Positions 38,094-47,197 of a stretch of 64,000 nucleotides of DNA are shown piece by piece; positions within the stretch are counted from its first letter, which is position 1, and the number at the start of each line of letters is the position of its first letter. The notes below the pieces were generated by a model. That model did not search any database. It saw nothing but the letters and a program-made list of their open reading frames with translations, and was not told where the DNA came from. Position numbers and translations under genes: made by a program. The DNA lies in contig JAJXYO010000064.1 of assembly GCA_021780495.1 (NCBI GenBank), positions 1-64,000 of the forward strand, read 5' to 3'. Source of the stretch: Deltaproteobacteria bacterium. GTDB taxonomy: Bacteria; Desulfobacterota; Desulfuromonadia; Geobacterales; Pseudopelobacteraceae.

Positions 38094-39935
38094 ATGCATA
38101 AAGATATCAGACTTCATGGACAGACCGGCGGTCAGATCGAGTATTTCGCCATGGTGGCCGGAACCGAGGCCTACCAGCGCTATTTCTTCAATATTGTCCA
38201 GGATGAGGACCAACTGCGCATCTTCTCCCCGGGTAACGACTTTATTATCGGACCGGAAGGTATTTCATACCAGGGCAATGGCGGCTATTTTTGCGAATAC
38301 ATGTTTGGCGTGGAGCAACCGGCCTCTGACCTGATCAAACCTGAAATCATCAACCGCCTGGTTATGTACGGCGCCCGCGCCGACGAAGCAACCGGCACCG
38401 TTCATTTCAGCGACCGCACCGCCGGTAGCGAGACCTACGAGAACATCTTCTTCGAAGGCAATGCGGTCTGCAACTACTTCTTCTTCGTCCATTCCAGCCT
38501 GCTGTCCCGTAAACTCAAAAACCAGCAGGTCGAGCTGGTCAAGCATATCGGTAAAATCATCAAACGCTCCGAGGCGGTGGGTGAGGAGCGGGATGATGTC
38601 CTGATTTCAGAGATTTTTCCGCTGCTGATGGATGAAGAGGCCCAATTCTTTCTGATCAAGCTGATCAACCGCCATCACCGCGAGTACCGCGACCTGTTCC
38701 GGCAGCTCTATTTCCGCAATAAAAAGATTGCCGACGAGGACTTTACCCGCCTGACCAACCTGGCCACAACCTACCAGATCGACCGTTACCAGCAGGAGCG
38801 CATGCGGATTGATGTCATGTACCGTCACCCTGCCAACAAGCGTATCGTTGACGAGTATCGCAACATCCTGCTGGCCTGCGATACCAAGAGCGAGATCAGC
38901 CATTTGGACAACGCCCGGCTGACGAGGTTGAAAACCCTCTCGGTTCGCAACAAGATCCCCGGCGCCCTGTTTTACACCCTGGATGAGATGCTTAAAAAGG
39001 GGCGTAACCTGGTCAGCCAGGTCGAGCAGGACTATATCGCTGCCACCCGCGAGGTGCTGCAAGGCATCTTCCTGCGCGAAAAGGATATCGAGAGCCTGAT
39101 CGACCGCGATGACATGCTGGCACTGATCAAGTCCAAGAAGAAGGCCATGGAGAACCGCGATCACTCCTTTGACCAGCTCCTGCTGGATGCCAGCAAGGAG
39201 TGTGACGAAAAGATTCGCGACGGTGCCGATCCGGCGCTTCTGGATGGATTCTCGTATGTCATTACCTATCTGGACCGCTTCGACAGCGTTTCCAACCTGA
39301 TCAGCCAACTGGCCTTCATGGAGAACGTGCGGGTCACCGAGGATATGCTGCACGGGCTGATCGAACATCGGGCCGCTTTTGACAATCTCAGGGATGGCTG
39401 CTTTGTGGAGCTGTTCATCCACGACCTGTTCGAGAACGCCTACCTGGGCCGCTTCGGACGACGCAAGGTCAAGACCCTGCTGGACGGGCTGGACGCCATC
39501 GAGCACCGCACCGGTTCCATCGAAGAGCTGCACGCCCGTTTGGTGGAAATAGATCAGGAGGAACGCATCTCCGGCGTCCTGCTGGAACACGTTCGTGACC
39601 GTATCCGTAATTTTTATTCCAAATTCAGCACCAAGGCTGATCAGGAGGCGCTGCGGCACGAGGTCGTCGAGGAGCTCAAGACCAAGAAGCGCATCAAGAA
39701 CGACATCCCCGTTCACCTCTTTGAGGAGACCATCTTTACCATCAAGAAAGAGGCCATGTACCTGCACTCCCTGCTTCCGGCGATCGTTGCCGAGAAGAAC
39801 GTCGGCCTGCGCGAGGATTTTCTCGAAAACTCCGGTCTGGACCGGTTCTACGTCGAGGAACTGGAGCGGGAATATTTTGAAAAGAATGATCTGGACCTGG
39901 AAGGGTTGTACCAGATCCGGAAGGGGCTGAGCTGA
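38094..39935 (+). CDS. Large conserved protein, probably TIGR04442 family
   Basis: A 613-residue soluble protein, mostly helical and charged, without signal peptide. I recall such proteins as the TIGR04442 family of Geobacter relatives, which has no known function. Residues 1-140 look mixed alpha/beta (YFFNIVQDEDQLRIFSPGND); the rest is helical with many Lys/Glu/Asp. The start at 38094 (MHKDIRLHGQ) follows GGGGAATG. It ends before a strong terminator. Confidence 0.75.
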   Translation: MHKDIRLHGQTGGQIEYFAMVAGTEAYQRYFFNIVQDEDQLRIFSPGNDFIIGPEGISYQGNGGYFCEYMFGVEQPASDLIKPEIINRLVMYGARADEATGTVHFSDRTAGSETYENIFFEGNAVCNYFFFVHSSLLSRKLKNQQVELVKHIGKIIKRSEAVGEERDDVLISEIFPLLMDEEAQFFLIKLINRHHREYRDLFRQLYFRNKKIADEDFTRLTNLATTYQIDRYQQERMRIDVMYRHPANKRIVDEYRNILLACDTKSEISHLDNARLTRLKTLSVRNKIPGALFYTLDEMLKKGRNLVSQVEQDYIAATREVLQGIFLREKDIESLIDRDDMLALIKSKKKAMENRDHSFDQLLLDASKECDEKIRDGADPALLDGFSYVITYLDRFDSVSNLISQLAFMENVRVTEDMLHGLIEHRAAFDNLRDGCFVELFIHDLFENAYLGRFGRRKVKTLLDGLDAIEHRTGSIEELHARLVEIDQEERISGVLLEHVRDRIRNFYSKFSTKADQEALRHEVVEELKTKKRIKNDIPVHLFEETIFTIKKEAMYLHSLLPAIVAEKNVGLREDFLENSGLDRFYVEELEREYFEKNDLDLEGLYQIRKGLS

Positions 39936-39995
39936 TACCTGGGCAAACCTTCTGCTCAGCCGCTCGCTGGGGTCTGCGGGAACAAATTGAAGTGC

Positions 39996-40030
39996 AAAGA
40001 GGACGGAGCTGCTGGCTCCGTCCTCTTTTT
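39996..40030. terminator. Bidirectional terminator
   Basis: GAGGACGGAGC (39999-40009) pairs perfectly with GCTCCGTCCTC (40015-40025); the stem extends through AAA/TTT on the outside and a T5 run follows on the + strand. It separates convergent genes and probably serves both. Confidence 0.9.
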
Positions 40031-40050
40031 ATTGTCTTGTGACATATCTG

Positions 40051-42879
40051 TTATTGCACGGTGATCCGGTCCACGACCAGCTTGCCGCTGGTAACGGTCA
40101 GATGGCTTAACTTTGTCGTGGTCCGGCCGGCGGCGGAGAAGGTTGCATCGCTGTAACCACCGGCAAGGGTCACCGGAATCCCGCGGTTGATCGTTACAGC
40201 CGTCTTGGAAAGAGAGCTCGTCACTTGAATAGTGCTGTTCAGGACCGCCACATCGTAGGCATTGCCGATTGCGGGGAAGCAGAGTCCGCCGTCCATCCGC
40301 ACGGAACAGCTGCCGGACATGCCGGTCGTGAAGCTCCAGGTGTTGTCAGCGGCCAAGTGGTTGCTGGCCAGGTCAGTGACCGCGCTGGTGATGGTGGCGG
40401 TATAGGTCCGCCCCGGTGCCAGGGTGGACGCACCGCCTGGCGTAAAGGTGGCGATCCTGTTCAGGTATGTCACGTTTCCTGATACCGGGACGGAACCGCT
40501 GCCAAGGGTATAGGTGGCGGAAGAGATGGTCGCAGGATCCATATCCTCGCTGAAGGTGACGGCAGGGAGTGCGCTCACGGAGACGTTGGTGGCACCGCTC
40601 GCCGGGTTCCTGGCGGTAATCGCGGGCGGGGTGCCATCGGGTGCAGCGCAGGTATAGATCCGCACATCGTCTATGAGCCAGCCAAGAGAACTGCCGTAGG
40701 TATCGCTGCCGACGCGGAATCCGATCCGGACGCTTTGTCCGGCCAGGGAGCTCAGGTCGATCCGCGTCGATGTGTAGCCGTTGCTGAGTCCCACGAAGGC
40801 GTTGCGGCCGCCCAGAGGATTGTCAGAAGTGGTGGTGATGGCCCCATTGTAGCCGTTTACCGAGCCGAGTGCGCCGGCATCCGACCAGGAACTTCCGCCA
40901 TCGGTGCTGTACTCTACGGTACCTCCGTCGTAGTGTTCAGTTCCACCGCTGGAGAACTCAAAATCGTAGGCATGGCGGAAGTACAGGAAGGCATTGGCCG
41001 GGATGACCGTATCGACAGAAGTGAAGCCGATGGAATTGTTGGCTGTGGGCAGATCCTGTCCCCAAAAGCTGGTTATGCCGCTGGTGGCGTATGGTTGAGT
41101 TATGTAGGACCAAGATTGCGTGCCGGTTGGCGCCTGCACCGACCAGCCGCCCTGTGATTCAAAAGTGTCGTAATAAACGTTCACCGGATTGCCGGAGCTG
41201 CAGAGGGGTGCCTCCGGGGCGGCGCAATTGGCCGGTTGCGCGCTCATCTCCACCGCGTCCAGGGCGTTCTTCACCTGGATGCAGTCAGCGGCCGTAGTGA
41301 CCCCGGTGGTGGTGAGGTTGCCGCACGCCTGCTGCAACAGATTGTAGAGGTCGCCGTATTCGCTGGCCGAGACCAGCAGGTTGGTCTGGGCCTCGTAATA
41401 GATCTTGGCCACCTTGGTGATCCCCAGACCGGTAACGGTTTTACCGTTGAAGCTGCCGCCGTCGGTCATGAGGTAGGCGGCCTTATTGTTGATCCCGCTG
41501 TTGTAATGTACTCCCCCCATGTCCGAAGAGCCGTAGTTTCCATCAGCGCAAATGTAGTAGCTGCTGCTCATCTTGTCCGGATTTTGGAACAGGGTGGGAT
41601 CTTTCATGCTGCGGATCGGTCCGATGGTCTGAGGCAGGGCATCCCCCATGATCCAACGGTTTGCAGGGGACGGAAAAGGGGAATAGGTCTGGTCCACGAA
41701 CTCGCCCCAGACATCGGACAGGGATTCGTTGATAGCGCCGGACTGCATGTAGTAGAAGAGGCCGGACTCTTTCTCCGTGACCCCGTGGGTCAGCTCATGG
41801 GCCACCACATCCTTGCTGGTGGTGAAACCATCGCCGTAGACCATCTGGCTGCCGTTCCAGAAGGCGTTCTGGTATGGGCAGGAATCATTCGTGCCGGAGC
41901 TGCAATACCGCACCGTGCTGATAAGGGGAAGACCGGCATTGTCGATGCTATCCCGGCCGTGGGTGTTCAGATAGAAGTCGTAGGTGTCGCCCGCGTAATC
42001 ATAGGCGTAGTTCACATCCGGGACCGTGGCAGAGGGGGAGCCCCCCTCGCCCCTGACCAGCGTGCCGGGCAGTAACAGCGTCGTGGCATTTTCCCTTTGA
42101 TTGTAGAAATCGTAGATGCTGCGGGTCTTGGCGTGCGGTGCCTGGTTGAAATGGAGGGCAATGAAACCACGCTTTGCGTCCACCAGCACCAGCTCCCGGA
42201 TGGGGGAAAGATCGGTGGCGCTGACCTCCAGCCGCCAGACGAGTGAGTTCGTGTCCAGCCCCGGTCCCAGGATGATCGGGTTGTAGATTGTCAGTTCCGG
42301 GTCACTAGCCCTGAGGACCGCCCGCTCCTTGCGCCAATGTTTGCCGACCAATGCCAGCGCCGCTTCTTTGGCCGCTTCGGCTGTAATTGTCGGTACGACT
42401 TCCATTTGCAGATGGGGGACCGCCTTGCCGCTCACGCTCAAGACGCCGTTTAGTCGCCCGGTCTGCACCACCAGCTCCCCGCCGAATACCGGAATCCCCT
42501 GATGGACCTGCTGGAATCTGACAAAGGAGTGGCCCGCTGCATTGCTGGTCTTTCTTCGCACCTTCAGTCCCTCGTCCGGGGTGGTGATCCCGAACAGCGT
42601 GCCGTATTCCTTCATAAACCCGAGCGCCGCGGCTTCGGGCGTTGCCTCCGGTTTGATCAGCGCCCCCTTGTGCGGCATGGCGGCGCCATTTTCCAGCTTG
42701 AGAAATCTGAGTTTGCCGGTTCTTGGATGGTAGTCGCCCCGGACAGGGGAGCCGGAAGCCTGTTCCAGCGCGCCAAGAAGCTGATCATTGCCATTGGAGG
42801 CCCAGGCAGTGGTGCTTCCCATGATGATAGTTTCACATAATACGAGCAGTAACAATGTCAACAGGATGTTCTTGGTCAC
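40051..42879 (-). CDS. Secreted M4 (thermolysin-like) metalloprotease with C-terminal adhesion domains
   Basis: A 942-residue exported protease. A signal peptide (LLTLLLLVLCETIIMGSTTAWA) is followed by an FTP/PepSY-type propeptide, then the M4 catalytic domain with HELTHGVTE (two His and catalytic Glu) and GAINESLSDVWGE (third zinc ligand). After the protease domain come a MAM-like jelly-roll module (about 570-740, ending LGWLIDDVRIYTC) and a bacterial Ig-like Big_5 domain (PPAITARNPASGATNVSVSA). The start is a GTG with GGAGGT upstream. The extra domains suggest binding to surfaces or polymers. Confidence 0.92.
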   Translation of the reverse strand: MTKNILLTLLLLVLCETIIMGSTTAWASNGNDQLLGALEQASGSPVRGDYHPRTGKLRFLKLENGAAMPHKGALIKPEATPEAAALGFMKEYGTLFGITTPDEGLKVRRKTSNAAGHSFVRFQQVHQGIPVFGGELVVQTGRLNGVLSVSGKAVPHLQMEVVPTITAEAAKEAALALVGKHWRKERAVLRASDPELTIYNPIILGPGLDTNSLVWRLEVSATDLSPIRELVLVDAKRGFIALHFNQAPHAKTRSIYDFYNQRENATTLLLPGTLVRGEGGSPSATVPDVNYAYDYAGDTYDFYLNTHGRDSIDNAGLPLISTVRYCSSGTNDSCPYQNAFWNGSQMVYGDGFTTSKDVVAHELTHGVTEKESGLFYYMQSGAINESLSDVWGEFVDQTYSPFPSPANRWIMGDALPQTIGPIRSMKDPTLFQNPDKMSSSYYICADGNYGSSDMGGVHYNSGINNKAAYLMTDGGSFNGKTVTGLGITKVAKIYYEAQTNLLVSASEYGDLYNLLQQACGNLTTTGVTTAADCIQVKNALDAVEMSAQPANCAAPEAPLCSSGNPVNVYYDTFESQGGWSVQAPTGTQSWSYITQPYATSGITSFWGQDLPTANNSIGFTSVDTVIPANAFLYFRHAYDFEFSSGGTEHYDGGTVEYSTDGGSSWSDAGALGSVNGYNGAITTTSDNPLGGRNAFVGLSNGYTSTRIDLSSLAGQSVRIGFRVGSDTYGSSLGWLIDDVRIYTCAAPDGTPPAITARNPASGATNVSVSALPAVTFSEDMDPATISSATYTLGSGSVPVSGNVTYLNRIATFTPGGASTLAPGRTYTATITSAVTDLASNHLAADNTWSFTTGMSGSCSVRMDGGLCFPAIGNAYDVAVLNSTIQVTSSLSKTAVTINRGIPVTLAGGYSDATFSAAGRTTTKLSHLTVTSGKLVVDRITVQ

Positions 42880-43042
42880 CGGGCACCTCCGGTCGGTATC
42901 ATATTTGCGAGGTCTAACTTTAAGCCGGTCTCACAAAAAAGTCTAATATATTAAAACTTCGTTTATATATTTGTGGGCATGATGAAATAAAAAATTGACG
43001 GCAGTACCCGTGGATCTCTCAGGCAATTGCCTTTAATGCCCA

Positions 43043-43071
43043 TTGACACGCACCACAGACCCCGCTACACT
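43043..43071 (+). promoter_or_regulatory. Sigma-70 promoter of the GAF/sigma-54 activator gene
   Basis: TTGACA (43043-43048), a 17-base spacer and TACACT (43066-43071). The expected start is near 43079. Confidence 0.7.
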
Positions 43072-43095
43072 TCTGATGTGTAATAAATCTACACA
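43066..43095 (+). promoter_or_regulatory. Array of alternating TACAC/GTGTA half-sites
   Basis: TACAC (43066-43070), GTGTA (43078-43082) and TACAC (43090-43094) recur every 12 bases, each pair 7 bases apart. They cover the -10 element and the predicted start, the position of a repressor or autoregulation site. Confidence 0.5.
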
Positions 43096-43107
43096 GGAGT
43101 GTATCCC

Positions 43108-45921
43108 ATGCCGATCGATCCCCTTCTCACCCATTTGCGTACCAAGGTCTCCACCTACGGCAAGGAAAATCAGGAAGAACTGCTCCATGCTTTGGCCGAA
43201 GGGGCCCGGCTGCTGTCCGGCAGCCAGCGGGTCCGCATCTACCTGGAGGACCTCACCCGTGGCGTACTCTCCTGTGTCCACGCCGCGGGTGACATGGCCG
43301 CCGAGATCCGTGAACACAGTTTCCCGATCATCTCCACTGAAACCGTAGTTTCCAGCGTATTTGTCAGCCAATATCCGTTGGACTTTAAAATCACCACGGC
43401 ACCACCCCAATCGCCCGACAGCCAATTTGCACAACGCTTCGGCTTCCGCAGCAGCTATATCATGCCGGTGGTCAGCCTTGGCAAATCCATAGGCGTGCTC
43501 TGTATCGACAATGACCCGGGCAGCGCCTCCATCAGCGCCCAGGACAAATCGCTGCTGGCCGAATTTGCCGGTTTTGTGGCCGGCCGGCTCGATCAGGCCC
43601 GCATCTATCACCAGCAGGTACAACTGGCCCGCCGGCTGGAAGAGCTTAAGGCCCGTGAAGCGGCCGGCATGATGGTGGCATCGGCGGTTCGGCTGATCGA
43701 AAAGCTGACCCTTGCGTCGGTTCTCGTGCCGATCCAGTTCAGGGATGCCGCAGGCAGTGCCTTGGAGATACTTGCCAGTTATTCCGAGGACGAGGGGCTC
43801 AAGTCGCTCTACGATCAGCAGGGCGCCATTGACCTGAAAAAAGAGAGCTCGTTGATCTCCCGCTATATCAATGATCAGGCGGTCATCACCGACGATCGTA
43901 TGCTCAAGCCGTTGTTCATCGCGGATCTGAGCCAGCACAGCCTGCAAAAACGTGCCCTGACAGAGGCCATGGCCCTGCAGTCGCTGTATGTCGTGCCGCG
44001 CTTCAACCCGGTCACGCGGCGGGTCATTTGCCTGGTGAACTATTTTTGCCGCGAGCTCCATCGCTTTAGCGATTTCGAGATGGGGCTGCTCCAGACCCAC
44101 GCCGAGATGGTCGAGCGGGTCATCAGCGAGGTGGCGGGTGAACACCTGGAGATCCGGGTGCTCGCCGAGATCACGGAGCTTCTGAACGAGAGCACTGAGA
44201 GCCTGCAACCGTTTTTGACCAAGGTGCTTTCCAAGGCCACCGAGCTGATCGGGGCCGATACCGGCAGTATCGCCGTGGTAACGGAGCGTGACGGTCTGAA
44301 ATGGCTGGTGGTGGAGAATGAATCGGGCACCATCGTCGGCGCCAAGAACAAGGAGTGGCTGAAGAAATACATCCCCCCGTTTCCGGTCGGCGGCGAGGAG
44401 CTGCGGCCTGAGGAGCGCAGCCTGACCGGCTACGTTGCCGCTACCAAACTGCCGAAAATCATCGCCCGGGTCGAAGAGGAGCTGCAGGCCGGCGGCTTCC
44501 ACCGCTCCATGAGCGACCTGCTGAAGAGCGAGATCGCCGTGCCGGTGATCTGCGATGACGAGGTCATCGCTGTGATCTGCCTCAATTCCCTGCGCCACGA
44601 CTACTTCCGTGAGGAGCACCGCCGCATCCTGCAGATCATCGGCAGCCTGACGGCCCGGCATATCTCCGACCTGCAGCGCATCGAGCGCCTGCAGGGCGAA
44701 GTCAACCGGCTGACCAGCGACGTGGCCTACAAAGACCCCCACGTCTCTTCCTACCGCTTGGGCAATATCATCGGCAACAGCCCGAAGACCCAGGAGGTGG
44801 TAGACTTCATCAACACCGTGTCGCCGCCGCTCTTCAACCGCATCGTCTACTGGAGCCGCAGCATCCTCCAGGAAGCCACCATCGGCCTCCCCTCGATCCT
44901 TGTCACCGGCCAGACCGGCTCCGGCAAGGAGTTCTTTTTCAACAACCTTTACAACAAGCTCAACGAGTTCTACCGCCGGGATATCAACCCCGGTGGTGAG
45001 TTGCCGGTCAAGAAGAGCAACATCGCCGCCTATGCCGGAGACTTGACCTATTCAGAACTGTTCGGACACAAGAAGGGCGCTTTTACCGGGGCCTACAACG
45101 ACCGGCGCGGCATCCTGGAAGAGACCAGGGGCGGCATCGTCTTTCTGGACGAGATCGGCGACGCCGATCCCAAAACCCAGGTACAGTTGCTGCGTTTCCT
45201 CGATAACGGCGGTTTCATGCGGCTGGGTGAAAATACGGAACGCTACAGCCGGGTGCTGCTGGTGGCGGCCACCAACAAGAATCTCCAGGACGAGATTGCC
45301 GTTGGCCGCTTCCGCGAGGACCTGTACCACCGCCTGTCCGAGCTCTCCATCCGGCTGCCGTCGCTCAACGAGCGCCGCGAGGACATCCCCGACCTGTCGG
45401 TTCACTTCCTGGGGAAACTCTACCGTACCTACCGGGGCGAGGACGAGCCGGAAGACAATCCGCCGGCCTTGACGACCGAGGCCAAGGAAGTGCTGATGCG
45501 ACACAGCTACAAGGGCAACATCCGCGAGCTGCGCAGCATCCTGCTGCGGGCGCTGTTCTTCAGAACCAAGAACATCATCAGCGCCGACGCCATCCTGCTG
45601 GCCATTGCCGGTACCGGCTCTGCCGAACCCGAGACACGGCTGCCGGCCTCACACAGCCTGGATGAGCGACTGGCAGAGGACATTATCGCCCGGATTCAGG
45701 CTGGCGGTGATTTCTGGGGCGAGGTCTACGATCCGTTCTCACACAACGACCTCTCGCGGGAGACGGTCCGTACGGTGATTGAGAAGGCGCGGGGCCTGGC
45801 CGGCAAGACCATGCCGGCGGTGGCCCGGTATCTGAGGGCGCTCGGCGAGGGAGTGACGAGCGCCGAAGAACAGCGCCTGCTGTTCAAATTCAAGAACTTC
45901 CTGTACAAGACCGTGAAATGA
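43108..45921 (+). CDS. Multi-GAF, sigma-54-interaction-domain regulator
   Basis: A 937-residue protein. The N-terminal 560 residues contain GAF-like sensor domains (about 20-175, 195-340 and 360-545). An AAA+ domain of the sigma-54 activator type follows, with Walker A (VTGQTGSGKE), the sigma-54 contact loop (KKGAFTGAYNDRRG), Walker B (GGIVFLDEIGD) and the arginine-finger region (RFREDLYHRLSEL). The C-terminal 90 residues show no convincing Fis-type helix-turn-helix, so DNA binding is uncertain. The ATG at 43108 follows CAGGAGTG. It should turn on sigma-54 promoters in response to a ligand. Confidence 0.88.
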   Translation: MPIDPLLTHLRTKVSTYGKENQEELLHALAEGARLLSGSQRVRIYLEDLTRGVLSCVHAAGDMAAEIREHSFPIISTETVVSSVFVSQYPLDFKITTAPPQSPDSQFAQRFGFRSSYIMPVVSLGKSIGVLCIDNDPGSASISAQDKSLLAEFAGFVAGRLDQARIYHQQVQLARRLEELKAREAAGMMVASAVRLIEKLTLASVLVPIQFRDAAGSALEILASYSEDEGLKSLYDQQGAIDLKKESSLISRYINDQAVITDDRMLKPLFIADLSQHSLQKRALTEAMALQSLYVVPRFNPVTRRVICLVNYFCRELHRFSDFEMGLLQTHAEMVERVISEVAGEHLEIRVLAEITELLNESTESLQPFLTKVLSKATELIGADTGSIAVVTERDGLKWLVVENESGTIVGAKNKEWLKKYIPPFPVGGEELRPEERSLTGYVAATKLPKIIARVEEELQAGGFHRSMSDLLKSEIAVPVICDDEVIAVICLNSLRHDYFREEHRRILQIIGSLTARHISDLQRIERLQGEVNRLTSDVAYKDPHVSSYRLGNIIGNSPKTQEVVDFINTVSPPLFNRIVYWSRSILQEATIGLPSILVTGQTGSGKEFFFNNLYNKLNEFYRRDINPGGELPVKKSNIAAYAGDLTYSELFGHKKGAFTGAYNDRRGILEETRGGIVFLDEIGDADPKTQVQLLRFLDNGGFMRLGENTERYSRVLLVAATNKNLQDEIAVGRFREDLYHRLSELSIRLPSLNERREDIPDLSVHFLGKLYRTYRGEDEPEDNPPALTTEAKEVLMRHSYKGNIRELRSILLRALFFRTKNIISADAILLAIAGTGSAEPETRLPASHSLDERLAEDIIARIQAGGDFWGEVYDPFSHNDLSRETVRTVIEKARGLAGKTMPAVARYLRALGEGVTSAEEQRLLFKFKNFLYKTVK

Positions 45922-45987
45922 ATCATCGTTGCAATCTCTGTTTTGTCCATGAATGGCGCAGAGATGCACTGCCGGAAAGGGAACCGA

Positions 45988-47190
45988 ATGCCCACACCTA
46001 CCGAAGGACAGGTCCGGGCCGGGACATCACAGTTCCGGCGTATCAACATAGCCCTGTTCTGCGCCGGATTCGTCAGCTTTGTCACACTGTATGACGTGCA
46101 ACCGCTGTTGCCCCTGTTTGCGCTGGAGTTCGGGGTATCCCCGGCTATTGCCAGCCTGCCGCTTTCCTGTGCCACGGTCGCGCTGGCACTCGGCATGCTG
46201 GTTGCCGGCACCGTTTCCGAGACCCTGGGCAGGCGGCCGCTCATGATCTTGGCGCTCTTTTTGACGTCGCTGCTGGCGCTGGCCACACCCTTCAGCCACT
46301 CGTTCCAATCACTGCTGGGGCTGCGGCTGCTGCAGGGGCTCGTGCTGGCGGGGGTCCCTTCGGTCGCCATGGCCTATCTGGGGGAGGAGATGGATGGGCA
46401 GGCTATCGGTCATGCCATGGGTCTCTACATCAGCGGCAACGCGCTGGGAGGGATGTCGGGGCGGATCGGGTCGGCCCTGCTCTGCGATTACATGCCGTGG
46501 CACACGGCCATGGCAGTGATCGGCGTCATCAGCCTGGTGCTCAGCCTGGTGGTTCTGAAAACTCTCCCTTGCTCCACGAACTTCCGTCAGCGGCCGTTCC
46601 GTTTTCGCTACCTGTTCACATCGCTGCTCCAGCATCTGCGCGACCCCGGCCTGCTCTGCCTGTTTGGGCTGGCCTTCCTGACGATGGGCGGCTTCATCTC
46701 GCTGTACAACTACATCGGCTTCCGCTTGCTGGCTGCGCCCTACAACCTCAGCCAGTTCCAGGTCAGCCTGATCTTCCTGGTGTACCTGCTGGGCTCCTTC
46801 AGTTCGGGGATCGTCGGCCGGATGATACAGCGCTTCGGGCGCCCGCTCATGATGCGGCTGACCCTTTCGGTCATGCTGATCGGGACACTGATTACTCTGG
46901 CGGAACCATTGCCACTGATTGTGGCGGGGGTCGGGATTTTCACCTGCGGCTTTTTCACCTCGCATGCCATCGCATCCAGCTGGGTGGGCCGGCGCGCCCG
47001 GACGGCCAAAGCGCAGGCCTCATCGCTCTACCTGTTTTCATACTATCTGGGCTCAAGCATTTCCGGCACAATGGGAGGGCTGTTCTGGATGAACTTCGGC
47101 TGGATCGGAGTTGCGGCGATGATTGCACTTTTGGTCGTAATGGCCTTTGGAGTGACCGCACTGCTGCTTGGGATGCCGACGGCTGAATAA
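45988..47190 (+). CDS. MFS transporter, YnfM-like
   Basis: A 400-residue, 12-helix major facilitator protein. The loop 2-3 motif is SETLGRRPLMIL, and the order FVTLYDVQPLLPLFALEFGV near the start is typical of the YnfM/CynX-like drug or sugar efflux group. The substrate is unknown. The start at 45988 follows GGAAAGGGAA. It is 66 bases from the regulator gene and converges with the histidine kinase gene. Confidence 0.88.
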   Translation: MPTPTEGQVRAGTSQFRRINIALFCAGFVSFVTLYDVQPLLPLFALEFGVSPAIASLPLSCATVALALGMLVAGTVSETLGRRPLMILALFLTSLLALATPFSHSFQSLLGLRLLQGLVLAGVPSVAMAYLGEEMDGQAIGHAMGLYISGNALGGMSGRIGSALLCDYMPWHTAMAVIGVISLVLSLVVLKTLPCSTNFRQRPFRFRYLFTSLLQHLRDPGLLCLFGLAFLTMGGFISLYNYIGFRLLAAPYNLSQFQVSLIFLVYLLGSFSSGIVGRMIQRFGRPLMMRLTLSVMLIGTLITLAEPLPLIVAGVGIFTCGFFTSHAIASSWVGRRARTAKAQASSLYLFSYYLGSSISGTMGGLFWMNFGWIGVAAMIALLVVMAFGVTALLLGMPTAE

Positions 47191-47197
47191 TGCTACA

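Noticed and set aside
43033-44742. Long minus-strand open frame of 569 codons opposite the GAF/sigma-54 gene
   Set aside because: It is the antisense of a gene with clear domains and a good ribosome binding site; GC-rich DNA often leaves the opposite strand open.
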